In this document: positions 25,163 through 33,780 of the stretch, piece after piece
Layout of the letters: each line of letters starts with the position of its first letter
Numbering within the stretch: position 1 is the first letter of the stretch
DNA from: Burkholderiales bacterium
GTDB taxonomy: Bacteria > Pseudomonadota > Gammaproteobacteria > Burkholderiales > Burkholderiaceae_C
DNA length: 33,780 nt
Assembly: GCA_947464185.1 (NCBI GenBank)
Contig: CANHVY010000041.1
Coordinates: 1 to 33,780, forward strand
Direction of reading: 5' to 3'
Made by a program: the position numbers and the translations under genes
Notes under the pieces: generated by a model
Told to the model about the DNA's origin: nothing
Seen by the model: only the letters and a program-made list of their open reading frames with translations
Database searches by the model: none

Positions 25163-27295
25163 CTAGAACCCGAATTCCCGCACCAGCACCGCTGAGGCCT
25201 GGCGCATGTAGCGCAGGCCGGGGGCTTCGGCGCGGGCGTGGACCGTGACGGTGCCGCGCAGGGTCTTGCGGTTCAGGGCCTCAGGCAGGGTCTGTCCTTC
25301 GGCCAGCACAAGCGTCACGCGGTAGACGGCGCGCTCAGGCACGAGCTGGCCGTTCTTTTCCCTCGCCATCAGGTGGCCGCCGGCCTGGGCTGCCAGCTCC
25401 GGGCGCGTCAGCACACGCGAAGCGTCGCGATCCACCTCCTGCACGCGCAACTTCAGCGGCGCAGCGTCGGCACCGTCATTGATGAACATCGCGCGGTCTC
25501 CCGGGCGGATGCGGGGCACTGCGGCTTCGTCCAGCCAGGTCTCCACCAGCCAGGTGGTGCCCTCCTTCACCAGCAAGCCCAGACGTTCCTTGCGCGCCAG
25601 CCACTGGCCCTTGCGCAGGTCCGGGTCCACGTCGCGCAGGGTGCCTGCATAGGGTGCCTTAGGCGAATAGTTGCGCAGTTCGGTGTCCACGCTGGCCAGC
25701 TCCGCCTGCGCGGTGGCCAACGTATCTTCGGCCAACAGCATTTTCTGCCTCGTCTGTTCGTCAAAACTCGAGGAGGCAGCCTGCCAGCGCAGCTGGTCCA
25801 CACGCGCGGTCAGGGCCTGGCGCCGGGTGTTGAGGTCGGGCACGTGCAGGCGGGCGATCAGCGCGCCGGCTGGCACGCGCTCACCCTCGCGGAACTTCAG
25901 TTCGTCCAGCCGCGCGCCTGAAGGGGCATACACCGGCCAGGACTCCGCCGGGCGCAGCAGGGCGCTGGCCGTCACGCGCCCTGGCCAGGGCACGAAGGCC
26001 AGGCCGACGAGGGCCATCAGCACCATGGCGCTCAAAGCCGTGCGCCCGCGTTGCAGGATTGATTTGCGCCGCTCGCCCCAGGCTTTCAGCTCCATGCGCA
26101 CGGGGCGCCAGATGAACCACGCAATCTCCACCAGGAACAGAAACACGCCCAGCACCTTGAAGAACAGGTGGTACACCAGCAGTGCAATGCCGATGAACAG
26201 CACCAGCCGGTACAGCCAGGTGCCGAACGCAAAGGCGATCATCCAGCGCTGCTGGCGCGGCGGCACCCGCTCGGGCACCTCCTCGCCCAGGTTGAACAGC
26301 CACTCCCGCAGCCGCCAGCGGGCCAGCGCAAAGCAGCGTTCGTGCAGGTTGGGCATGTCCAGCGAGTCCGACAGGATGAAGTACCCGTCAAAGCGCATGA
26401 AGGGGCTGGCATTGATGGCCAGCGTCGCCACCCAGCTGGTGGTGGCCAGCACGAAGGCGGCCGAACGCGCCGGCCCGTCAGGCAGCAGCCCCCAGGCGAG
26501 TGTGGCCCAGGCGGCGATCAGCAGCTCGGTGGCGATGCCGGCGCTGGCCACCTGCAGGCGGTGGCGCGGGTCGGTCAGCCGCCAGGTTTCGTTGGTGTCG
26601 GTGTAGGCCATGGGCCACAGCACCATGAAGGCCACGCCCATGGTGGGCACGCGGCATCCCAGGCGCTTGGCGGTGAAAGCGTGGCCCAGTTCGTGCAGGG
26701 TCTTCACGCACAGCAGTGCCACGGCGTAGCTGGCCAGACCTTCCAGGCTGAAGGTGTCCACCAGCTGCGCGGTGAAGCCCTCCCACTGCCGCACCACCTG
26801 AAAAAGGCCCAACAGCAGCGCCAGGAACGTCAGGCAGAAGAAGGCAGGCGAGTAGCACCAGCCGACCCAGCCTTTCCACCGCCCCAGCCAGGCATCGGGC
26901 TTGACCAGGGGCACGCGGAAGAAGAGGTAGTGGTGCAGCAGCCAGTTCCACGGTGTGCCGCGAATCTGCGCAAGCCGTTCAGCCAGCTTGCGCGGTGTGC
27001 CGGCATCCCGTGAGGGTTGGGTTAACTGGTTGCCGGTCAGGAATTGAGCTATGGCCTGGACGTCGGCTTCCGTCAGTTGCAGCGTGGTGCTGAGACTCAC
27101 GTCCTGCGCCATTTTCCCCGCGGTGCCCGCACCCCAGCGCCGCAGCAGCTCGAAGGTGGGCCAGTCGATGCGGAAGAAGAGGTTGCGTGTCGGGTCGTGA
27201 AGCGTCCAACTGGGCTGGCCGTCCGGCAGCACCGGGCCTGGCAGCAGGGCCAGTTCCTCGCGCAAGGCAGGCAGGCAGGGTGCGGTGCTCAACAT
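25163..27295 (-). CDS. M50-family metalloprotease fused to a HlyD-like adaptor domain
   Basis: 710-residue integral membrane protein with two parts. Residues 1-95 form a soluble N-terminal domain that may be a PqqD/winged-helix type. Residues 130-440 hold several transmembrane helices with the site-2-protease motif HELGH (201-205) and the third zinc ligand in [13 protein letters not shown] (D303), so the intramembrane zinc site is complete. Residues 450-710 are a periplasmic membrane-fusion (HlyD/biotinyl-lipoyl-like) region: [22 protein letters not shown] is the first barrel-sandwich half, about 485-540 is a coiled coil, and [20 protein letters not shown] is the second half. It starts 5 bp after the stop of the GAF/HlyD gene, so they are co-transcribed with the giant repeat protein. 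Role as exporter component or processing protease is inferred from context. Confidence 0.88.
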   Translation of the reverse strand: MLSTAPCLPALREELALLPGPVLPDGQPSWTLHDPTRNLFFRIDWPTFELLRRWGAGTAGKMAQDVSLSTTLQLTEADVQAIAQFLTGNQLTQPSRDAGTPRKLAERLAQIRGTPWNWLLHHYLFFRVPLVKPDAWLGRWKGWVGWCYSPAFFCLTFLALLLGLFQVVRQWEGFTAQLVDTFSLEGLASYAVALLCVKTLHELGHAFTAKRLGCRVPTMGVAFMVLWPMAYTDTNETWRLTDPRHRLQVASAGIATELLIAAWATLAWGLLPDGPARSAAFVLATTSWVATLAINASPFMRFDGYFILSDSLDMPNLHERCFALARWRLREWLFNLGEEVPERVPPRQQRWMIAFAFGTWLYRLVLFIGIALLVYHLFFKVLGVFLFLVEIAWFIWRPVRMELKAWGERRKSILQRGRTALSAMVLMALVGLAFVPWPGRVTASALLRPAESWPVYAPSGARLDELKFREGERVPAGALIARLHVPDLNTRRQALTARVDQLRWQAASSSFDEQTRQKMLLAEDTLATAQAELASVDTELRNYSPKAPYAGTLRDVDPDLRKGQWLARKERLGLLVKEGTTWLVETWLDEAAVPRIRPGDRAMFINDGADAAPLKLRVQEVDRDASRVLTRPELAAQAGGHLMAREKNGQLVPERAVYRVTLVLAEGQTLPEALNRKTLRGTVTVHARAEAPGLRYMRQASAVLVREFGF

Positions 27296-27300
27296 GGCCG

Positions 27301-28698
27301 TCAAAGGCCCAGCGCGGAGCGTAGTGTGGCCACCGGCCTGCGCATCACCCACCAGGCGGCCGGCACCGTTTCCCCTTGCAACTTGGCCGTGCCTTTCAGG
27401 CCGACACGGTGCACGGTGGCCGCGTCAAGGGTGGCCCGGACACGATAGGCGAATGTGCCGTCAGGCCTTGGCGCTGCTTCATGCGCCATGTAGCGCAGGC
27501 TTGCGCTCACGGGCTCCAGGGGCCTGGCGTTCAGGTACAACTGTACGGGGGCGCCGGGCTCCAGCGCGATGGCGTCTGCCAAAGGAAGCCAGGCTTCCAC
27601 CTCAACATCCCCCGTGGCAGCGATGCGCAGGATGCGCTCGCCCACGGAAACGGGTCGCCCGATCCACTCGGTGGGGTCATCGAACAGGGCCACGCCATCC
27701 TTGGGGGCCAGCACGCGGGCGCGGGTCAGCTGCTCGCGCAGGTAGTTCACCTCGGAGCGCTTTTCCTGGATGCGGCCGGTCAGCGTGGCCAACTGCGGGC
27801 GTACTCGGGGATCGGACAAGGCCTGCTGCAGGGTCTGCCGGTATTCGGTGGAGGCGGTGGCCAGGGCCTGGTTGGCCACCTCCAGTCGGCTCTGGATCAG
27901 CGCCTCGTCAAAGCCGAACAAGGGCTCACCCTTCTTGACGCTCTGGTTGGGCTTGACGTGGAACACGTCCACCACTCCGTCGAGCGGCGCCCGCACGATC
28001 ACCGGGTTCACGGGCACCAATTCGCCCGGAGCCAGCACCGACAGGCGTACCGGAACGAACGAGGCTGCCGCCAGGGCCAGCGCTGAAAAGAGGAAGGGTC
28101 GGCGCCACCACGCGCGGCGGGAGTCCAGTGCGCCGGCGGTGTCGCGTCCCCAGGGTTTCCACCAGGGCCGTTGCTGCCCGCGGCGCAGTGCCAGCAAGGC
28201 GTGCCACCATGCGTGGGTCCATTCGCCGAGCAAGGCCATCTCGGACGCTGACCAGGCCGTCTCGCGGGCCAGGAGCAGCCCCGCGGTGGGTGGCTGCTCC
28301 TGGCCGCAAAGGGGCAGCCACAGGCCGTGCGCGGGCCACCACTCGGACCACTCTCCAGCCAATGCCGCGGGCAGATCGGAGGCCGTCAGCGGCCTGGCAT
28401 CCCAAGGATTCGCGCCAGACAAATCCTGATGCAGATGGGCCACCATCGCCTTGAGCCACTGTGCGTAGGGGGCGTTGGCCTCGGGTTGGACCAGCCCGGA
28501 CAGAGCCTGCAGCCCCCTATCGGCCCGCCACAGCGCGGCTTGCCGATAGGGCACCAGCGAGTGGCTGTCATTGACCAGCAAGAATGCAAGCTCCGCCTCG
28601 CTGCGGGCTTGCCGTGCGCGGCGTGACAGGTCCAGCAGCACCGCAAGCGCTGCGGTCAGCGGGCTGTCGTGGTCCGACCTGTCTGGTGCTTCGCTCAT
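27301..28698 (-). CDS. HlyD-family membrane-fusion protein with cytoplasmic GAF-like domain
   Basis: 465 residues. Residues 1-175 resemble a GAF domain ([60 protein letters not shown]). A single transmembrane helix follows at about 201-218. The periplasmic part is a HlyD-type adaptor: barrel-sandwich half [23 protein letters not shown] (about 230-252), coiled coil 264-325, second half [20 protein letters not shown], and a beta-barrel to the end. HlyD adaptors link an inner-membrane transporter to TolC in type I secretion. ATG 28698 shares one base with the stop of the upstream repeat protein (TGATG), which implies translational coupling. A large cytoplasmic GAF module is unusual for HlyD and could sense a small ligand. 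Confidence 0.87.
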   Translation of the reverse strand: MSEAPDRSDHDSPLTAALAVLLDLSRRARQARSEAELAFLLVNDSHSLVPYRQAALWRADRGLQALSGLVQPEANAPYAQWLKAMVAHLHQDLSGANPWDARPLTASDLPAALAGEWSEWWPAHGLWLPLCGQEQPPTAGLLLARETAWSASEMALLGEWTHAWWHALLALRRGQQRPWWKPWGRDTAGALDSRRAWWRRPFLFSALALAAASFVPVRLSVLAPGELVPVNPVIVRAPLDGVVDVFHVKPNQSVKKGEPLFGFDEALIQSRLEVANQALATASTEYRQTLQQALSDPRVRPQLATLTGRIQEKRSEVNYLREQLTRARVLAPKDGVALFDDPTEWIGRPVSVGERILRIAATGDVEVEAWLPLADAIALEPGAPVQLYLNARPLEPVSASLRYMAHEAAPRPDGTFAYRVRATLDAATVHRVGLKGTAKLQGETVPAAWWVMRRPVATLRSALGL

Positions 28699-31600
28699 CA
28701 GACCCCGGCAGGGTGCGTCTGTGTGGCCTTGCGCGCGTCAGCACTGGGCTCGGTCGGGCGCTGCGAAATGCCTTCCTGCACGGTTCGCGAGGCCATGCTG
28801 CGCTGCAGGATTGAACTGCTGCTCCCACTGTGGGAATTCGCAGCCTGCTCCAGCGCCCTGTCCGCTCGCAGGTCACCGGCGCCGGCCGACGCAGCACGCA
28901 GCGAGTCCACCCACCCCTCCCGGCGTGCCGCCTTCCTGATCATGTCGGTGAGACTGCTTCGACCTTGCGCAGGGGTGGCCGGTGCAACGGGTGCCGAAGC
29001 CTGCGGTGCGATCGGTGTGGCCTGATCCACCGAAGCCGGCGTGACCGCGCCTTGCCCCACGTTGAACTTGAAGATGGCAGTGACTTCCCGACCTTCCGGA
29101 TCTCGCGCTGTGACGGCGATTTCGATCTGACCCTGGAAGCCCGACGGCGGAATGGCCTGGAATGTGCCCTGCTGTGGATTGAAGGTCAGCCAGGGAGGCA
29201 GAGGATCGCCGTTGGCTTGTCTCGCCGAAAGGCTCAACTGAACAGAGGAGCTCGAGTGGGCGAAGGCATCGGCTGGCAGGCTGAAAGTGGTGACGCGTCC
29301 TGGCTCCACGAGCTGGTCAGTGATGCCGCGGTTGACGAGCAAGGTCGCAGGAGGTGGCGTCTCGACCACCCTGAAAACGGGCGCTGGCGGTAACTCGAGC
29401 GGTCCGGGAGCCGTTGCAGGCGATGGTGTGGTGCCCGCCGTGACGCCGGACGCGCGCGGTGCAGCAGACGGCGGGGTTGGCGGAGGCGTGTCGTCGTCAC
29501 GCAGTCCCTGGGAGGCCACTCCAGTGCTGTTGTCCGCCAGGAAGGTATTGTCGATGCTGCCATCGTCCACGATCGTCAGGTTGCCTCGCGCCGTCGTTCC
29601 ACCCGAGTTCGCAGCTGCGAGCCTGAAGGTTTCGGCTCCTTCCAGCAGCGCATCGTTGACGATGGCCACCCTCACGAGCAGGGTGTTGCCGCCTGAGGGA
29701 ATCTGCACCAGGCTGCCGGGCGTGTAGTCGCGCCACGCGCTGCCATCGAAAAACTGCAGGGCAGTGCCCGTGTCTGTTCCGACCGTCGCCGTGGCTGACT
29801 CCAGCGCCAGTGACACCCGCTGCCCGGGCTGGCCGGTCACCGTGAAGACCGCGTAAGGCGACGACTCGCTGACCGTCCCTGTGCTGACCGACAACGGCCG
29901 GTCATCGGACACCTGTGCCTGTGGAAGGATCTGGCCGCGGTCGTCGTAGATCTTGCCGGATCCATCGTCCAGGATCGTGGCCGTGCCCGCACTGGCACTG
30001 CCCTCGGGCAGGGTGGCCGTCAGCGTGAAGGCTTCCGGCCCCTCGAAGTCCTGATCTTCCAGCGTCGACACGGTCACGAAGAACTCGGTCACCTTTGCAG
30101 GCAGCAAGACCCGGCCGTCACTGACCGTCAGGCTGCGCTTGACGCCAGCGGCATCGAAATAGTGGGCGGACATGACGGGGTTGAAGTCCAGCGGCGCGCC
30201 TGCCTGAGAATCCGTGCCCCCCGGCAGATCGGCGAGCTGGAGTTGCACCTCGGTCAGCGAGGACTTGGGCGCGTTGACTTTTACGCTGAACACCGCCTGG
30301 GCACCTTCCGCGACGTCTGCCGCGCCGCGGACATCGATGGTGCGTACGGCAAAAACCGGCATGCCAGGGTCCGTGATGTGGCCCAGGCGCAAGTCCGAAT
30401 CGCCGAAGGCGTTGTCGGTGATGGTGTAGTCCAGTAAGAGCACGGACCCGTCTGCCGTACGGCTGATCGACACGCCGTCGCCGCCCGGTGTCAGGCGGGT
30501 GAAGTCCACCCAGCCCACCTGGGTGATGGGGTCTCCGGAGAGATTCACCAGGGGCAGATTCGCACTGCGGTAGGCATCTATCGTGGCCTGATCCACCCAC
30601 TTGACAAAGGACATGAAGGTGTCCCGTGTCTCGCCTGTGCGCGAGATGTCCACGCTGAACCGCCACTGGAACCCAGGACGTGACGGGTCCTGGTCGATGT
30701 TGGTCACCCCATCGGGTGCGCCGCTGCGGATGTTTGCCGAGAACCCCAAGGGGCTCCAGTTGGGCGTGAAGCGCAACAAGGGCTGGAGGGCATTGATCTG
30801 TTGCTGTGTCAGCGGGTCGACCCGGATGTCGCGCATCTGGACGGCTGGGTCTGCCACCCCGCGGCTGGAGCCGGTGTCTTCGGCCACCAGGTTCACGATG
30901 GCCTTGAGGTCACTGGTATAGGGGTTGGCGTTGGCAGCCTGGAAATAGGAGGCGTTGATCCAGGAGAAGGTGGTGACGGCGTTCTGCAGGCCGTCACCCA
31001 GAAAGTCTGCGTTCAGGTCCCCGTCGTAGGCCAGCCCGATCTGCGCGACGGACTGCCCGGAGCCTTGCGGGCTGAGGTTGGAAAGATCCAATGAATAGGT
31101 CAGATCCGTCAGGCCTGCGACACCCCTGACGCGGCTGGCAAGCACTGACTCGACCGTCCGGTCGATGCCATCCACGTCAGGGTCGGGCCCCGGATCGATG
31201 GCTTGTCCGTACGTGTTGACGATCTCGCCCGTGACGCTGTAAGTCACCGTGGCCTCAGAGGGATTCAGACCACCCGCGTCGGCGATTCGGTAAGTGAAGC
31301 TGTCGGAACGCCAGTCGCGTTCAACGACCTGAGCCACATTCACCAGGGTCTGGCCGATAGCGGTACCGTTGGCCAGCGGCGTGAATCGGAATCGCTCGCC
31401 GTCAAGGTCTTGAATGGTGGCCTGCACGGTTTCCCCCAGTGCGACCACCCGCCAGCCGTTTGCCTCACCTGTAGCGTTGAACTCGAGCGTGCCATGGGTG
31501 TTGATGGCCGTGACGTCGAAGCGACGGCCCCCATGCTGGTACAGCGTCTGACCGTTGGCATTGAGGTGCAAGGTGCCGTCGGAAAGCTTGAGCTGTTTGC

Positions 31601-33780
31601 TGAAGCCCGCCTCTGCTGAGGGATACAGGCTCAGGAAGCTCTTCTGTACTGTCACGCCCAAGTCGTTGACGAAGGCCACGGACTGGATGCTGAGTTGGGT
31701 GCTCGGTGCTGGGCCATCATTGCGTTGGATGATGTTCGCAGCAGCCGATCCTGCGATTTCGACCGTCAGCGTGTCGGCCACAGCGGCGGGACGGTCGTCG
31801 TTTCGTGTCGAAACGGAGTCCGTCACTGGAAGCCCGTTGGTGCCGGGTAAGACGTCCGGGAACAGGGTGCCCTGACCTTGATCATCGATCGATGCCAAGC
31901 CCGTGCCGGCGGTGCCGCCAGCGTTGGTGGCTGTCAGGGTGAAGGTGTGAATCCCCTCATTCAAGATGTCATTGACAACGGCTGCCCTCACGAGCAACGG
32001 GGCTCCCCCTGCGGGAATGGCCACCTGTGATCCAGGGCTGTAGTTGACCCATGCCCCCGAAGCACCTGAAGTGGAACTCCAGACCTGAAGCTGCGGTGCG
32101 TAGTCTTGCGAGCCATCAGTCATTGCAGGCCCCTGGCCCATCTTCGCCTTGGCACTGAGGTCGGCGGTACTCAGACGCACGAACTGCCCCGCTGCGCCCG
32201 TCACGGTGAAGACCGCAAAGGGGCTGCCCTCGTTGACGGTGGGCGACGACACCGTGGGAGCTGGCGGCGCGAGGAGCCTGATGAACCCTGAAGCGCCGAC
32301 ATCCAGGGTCGAACTGCTCGAGTCTCCATCGCTGTCGTTGACGGTCTGGACGAGCAGCAGCGCGCCGGCCGATGCCGACAGGGTCCGCAGCGGCTCATAC
32401 GCACCCAGGGCGTCGTGCCACAAGGGCGCGGTCTGCGTCGCAGTCACTGTACCGCTGGTCTCGTCAATGGACAGCCGAAGCACGGTGGTGGAACCCGCTT
32501 TCCCGACGATGTCACCCCCATCCACGCTCAGGAGAACCGCTTCGCCCCGCTCGATGCCATCGCCGTCGGAGGAACTGCCGTCCGAGGTGTCGAGCGCGTA
32601 CAGGCCGGAGTCAACCGTCACCGAACCCAACTGCCAGCGATAGGCCGTGGAGCCGGGACCATCTGCACCATAACGGCTGGGCTGTACAAACTGGTGGGCG
32701 AAGCTGGTGGATGCGGATACCAGACCGTTGACGAAATTGTTTTCGTCCAACGTGAGGATGCTGGCCGGCGCTGAATTGGCACGGGCGGAAGAAGGCGTGT
32801 CGTCGGCGATGTCGAGGGTGACGGTGACGGCTGGGGAATACGCCGGGTTGGAACCCGAGGCATCAGTCACGGCCACGGTGAAGGCGTTGGTCTCGGTGCC
32901 GGAGCCGTCGGCGGTGCGGCTGGTGAGCTCGAAGCTGTAGGTGATGACGCCAGTGGTGGTGTCGTAGCCGGTGAGGCTGACGGTGCCGTTGGTGGTGGTA
33001 AAGCTCAGGTGAGTCGAGGTGCTGGCCGTGACGATGGACTCTAGCTGCTGGTCGGTGAAGTTATGCGTGTTGGCAGTGCCGTTCACCACGGTGGTGAAGC
33101 GCACGCCCTGGAGGTCGTCCAGGCCGTCGGTGTCGGCCAGGGTGATGGTGCCGCCGGCGGTGCGGGTGGTGGCGTTGGGGCTGGAGCCGGTGCTCAGGCC
33201 GGCCTCGCTGACGGCGTCGTTGCCCGAGGCCACGCCGTCGTCGGTGGACAGGGTGGGGGCGTCGTTCGTTCCGGTGATGGTGACGGTGACCGTGTCGGTG
33301 GCCGTGGCGTTGGCGGAGTCGGTGACGGTGACGGTGTAGGTCAGCGTGATGGTCTCGCCGGTCTTGAGGAAGTCCAGGTTGGCGTCGTTGACCGTGTAGG
33401 TCCAGTTGACCGAGCCTGGGGCGGCCACGTCGGTGGCGGCGATGGCAAAGCCGGCTTCGAGTGCGAACTTCAGGTCGGCGTCGATCGTGCCGCCGCTCCA
33501 GACGGCGGCGGTGGTGACGGCCTTGGTGACGTCGAGGACGTCGGTGGTGTCGATGTCGTCAAAGCTCAGGCTGCCGCTGGCAGACAGGTCCTGGGCGGAG
33601 GCGTCGGCAGCTTCGGTGAAGCCCACGTCGGCGATGGCCGTGGTGATGGTGGGCACGTCGTTGGTGCCGTTGATGGTGACGGTGAGGGTCTGATCGACGA
33701 AGGCGCCGAAGTCGTCGGTGACGCGGGCGGTGTAGGTCTGGGTGACGGTCTGGCCTTCCTTGAGCGCCTGGGTGGCGGCC
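28698..33780 (-). CDS. Giant VCBS/cadherin-like surface or secreted repeat protein, C-terminal part
   Basis: At least 1,690 residues; the start lies beyond the right edge. Numbering below counts from the codon at 33656. Preceding residues (LKEGQTVTQTYTARVTDDFG, LTVTINGTNDVPTI) and 1-136 are VCBS repeats (TVTVTITGTNDAPTL). Residues 160-290 are a T1SS-143-like beta module. About 298-455 resemble DUF5801 of RTX adhesins (SRYGADGPGSTAYRWQL, VNDSDGDSSSSTLDVG). Calx-beta-like modules lie at 466-600, 1106-1235 and 1253-1380; the first and last are clear homologues. A non-repeat region (820-1100) has DPGPDPDVDGIDRTVES. Near the end is a putative Ig/cadherin domain (PPWLTFNPQQGTF), then a 118-residue tail. 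No GGxGxDxx RTX nonapeptides are seen here. It is probably an adhesin exported by the downstream HlyD-type proteins. The frame is intact. Confidence 0.9.
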   Translation of the reverse strand, partial: AATQALKEGQTVTQTYTARVTDDFGAFVDQTLTVTINGTNDVPTITTAIADVGFTEAADASAQDLSASGSLSFDDIDTTDVLDVTKAVTTAAVWSGGTIDADLKFALEAGFAIAATDVAAPGSVNWTYTVNDANLDFLKTGETITLTYTVTVTDSANATATDTVTVTITGTNDAPTLSTDDGVASGNDAVSEAGLSTGSSPNATTRTAGGTITLADTDGLDDLQGVRFTTVVNGTANTHNFTDQQLESIVTASTSTHLSFTTTNGTVSLTGYDTTTGVITYSFELTSRTADGSGTETNAFTVAVTDASGSNPAYSPAVTVTLDIADDTPSSARANSAPASILTLDENNFVNGLVSASTSFAHQFVQPSRYGADGPGSTAYRWQLGSVTVDSGLYALDTSDGSSSDGDGIERGEAVLLSVDGGDIVGKAGSTTVLRLSIDETSGTVTATQTAPLWHDALGAYEPLRTLSASAGALLLVQTVNDSDGDSSSSTLDVGASGFIRLLAPPAPTVSSPTVNEGSPFAVFTVTGAAGQFVRLSTADLSAKAKMGQGPAMTDGSQDYAPQLQVWSSTSGASGAWVNYSPGSQVAIPAGGAPLLVRAAVVNDILNEGIHTFTLTATNAGGTAGTGLASIDDQGQGTLFPDVLPGTNGLPVTDSVSTRNDDRPAAVADTLTVEIAGSAAANIIQRNDGPAPSTQLSIQSVAFVNDLGVTVQKSFLSLYPSAEAGFSKQLKLSDGTLHLNANGQTLYQHGGRRFDVTAINTHGTLEFNATGEANGWRVVALGETVQATIQDLDGERFRFTPLANGTAIGQTLVNVAQVVERDWRSDSFTYRIADAGGLNPSEATVTYSVTGEIVNTYGQAIDPGPDPDVDGIDRTVESVLASRVRGVAGLTDLTYSLDLSNLSPQGSGQSVAQIGLAYDGDLNADFLGDGLQNAVTTFSWINASYFQAANANPYTSDLKAIVNLVAEDTGSSRGVADPAVQMRDIRVDPLTQQQINALQPLLRFTPNWSPLGFSANIRSGAPDGVTNIDQDPSRPGFQWRFSVDISRTGETRDTFMSFVKWVDQATIDAYRSANLPLVNLSGDPITQVGWVDFTRLTPGGDGVSISRTADGSVLLLDYTITDNAFGDSDLRLGHITDPGMPVFAVRTIDVRGAADVAEGAQAVFSVKVNAPKSSLTEVQLQLADLPGGTDSQAGAPLDFNPVMSAHYFDAAGVKRSLTVSDGRVLLPAKVTEFFVTVSTLEDQDFEGPEAFTLTATLPEGSASAGTATILDDGSGKIYDDRGQILPQAQVSDDRPLSVSTGTVSESSPYAVFTVTGQPGQRVSLALESATATVGTDTGTALQFFDGSAWRDYTPGSLVQIPSGGNTLLVRVAIVNDALLEGAETFRLAAANSGGTTARGNLTIVDDGSIDNTFLADNSTGVASQGLRDDDTPPPTPPSAAPRASGVTAGTTPSPATAPGPLELPPAPVFRVVETPPPATLLVNRGITDQLVEPGRVTTFSLPADAFAHSSSSVQLSLSARQANGDPLPPWLTFNPQQGTFQAIPPSGFQGQIEIAVTARDPEGREVTAIFKFNVGQGAVTPASVDQATPIAPQASAPVAPATPAQGRSSLTDMIRKAARREGWVDSLRAASAGAGDLRADRALEQAANSHSGSSSSILQRSMASRTVQEGISQRPTEPSADARKATQTHPAGV

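Noticed and set aside
32800..33780. CRISPR-like or minisatellite array suggested by repeated GTGACGGTGACG-type strings
   Set aside because: These are codons for Val-Thr-Val-Thr strands of VCBS repeats in an intact frame, not spaced repeats.
1..33780. tRNA, rRNA or riboswitch genes
   Set aside because: No cloverleaf with a GGTTCGA-type T-loop and no recognisable riboswitch core was found by reading both strands. In particular no FMN riboswitch is evident before the ribF-containing run; a covariance-model scan would be needed to exclude small ncRNAs.

Overview
The window is GC-rich (roughly 70% by eye), almost fully coding DNA from a betaproteobacterium. It looks like order Burkholderiales (Rubrivivax/Leptothrix/Ideonella/Comamonadaceae-like), judged from gene content and protein sequence style. 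No tRNA, rRNA, CRISPR array, complete insertion sequence or phage gene was recognised.

Layout. (1) 1-8048: the N-terminal two thirds of ileS (minus) run off the left edge. A divergent outer-membrane MipA/OmpV-like gene (plus) lies between ileS and ribF. Reading leftwards from 8048, five minus-strand genes are packed with gaps of 10 bp or less: two PimC/PimD-like acyl-CoA dehydrogenases, a P1-family (DmpA/NylC-like) peptidase, an rsuA-type pseudouridine synthase and ribF. (2) 8219-10740: yajQ (minus) is divergent from murB (plus), followed by an alpha/beta hydrolase of visibly lower GC. (3) 11029-14309: a BaeSR-like two-component system (minus), with a class-C beta-lactamase-fold lipoprotein downstream on the same strand. 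(4) 14310-17050: a truncated MNT nucleotidyltransferase remnant, an acyl-CoA synthetase (plus), and a pair of 75-bp palindromic repeats in inverted orientation with compensatory changes in their stems. (5) 17051-24078: yaeQ plus an S9A prolyl oligopeptidase (minus), divergent from prlC plus an unusual biotin-carrier/carboxyltransferase fusion (plus). (6) 24083-33780: a minus-strand run that begins beyond the right edge. It holds a giant VCBS/DUF5801/Calx-beta-type surface protein (at least 1,690 residues), a GAF-like/HlyD membrane-fusion protein, an M50 metalloprotease fused to a HlyD-like adaptor, and an RlmN-like radical SAM enzyme.

Most genes are housekeeping. The most interesting part is region 6. 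A very large extracellular repeat protein is translationally coupled (TGATG) to two dissimilar membrane-fusion proteins, one carrying a cytoplasmic GAF-like module and the other an intramembrane HExxH protease core. No ABC ATPase or TolC gene is visible in the window. This may be a dedicated, protease-containing secretion or surface-anchoring system. The covarying repeat pair at 16788-17009 is the clearest non-coding signal.
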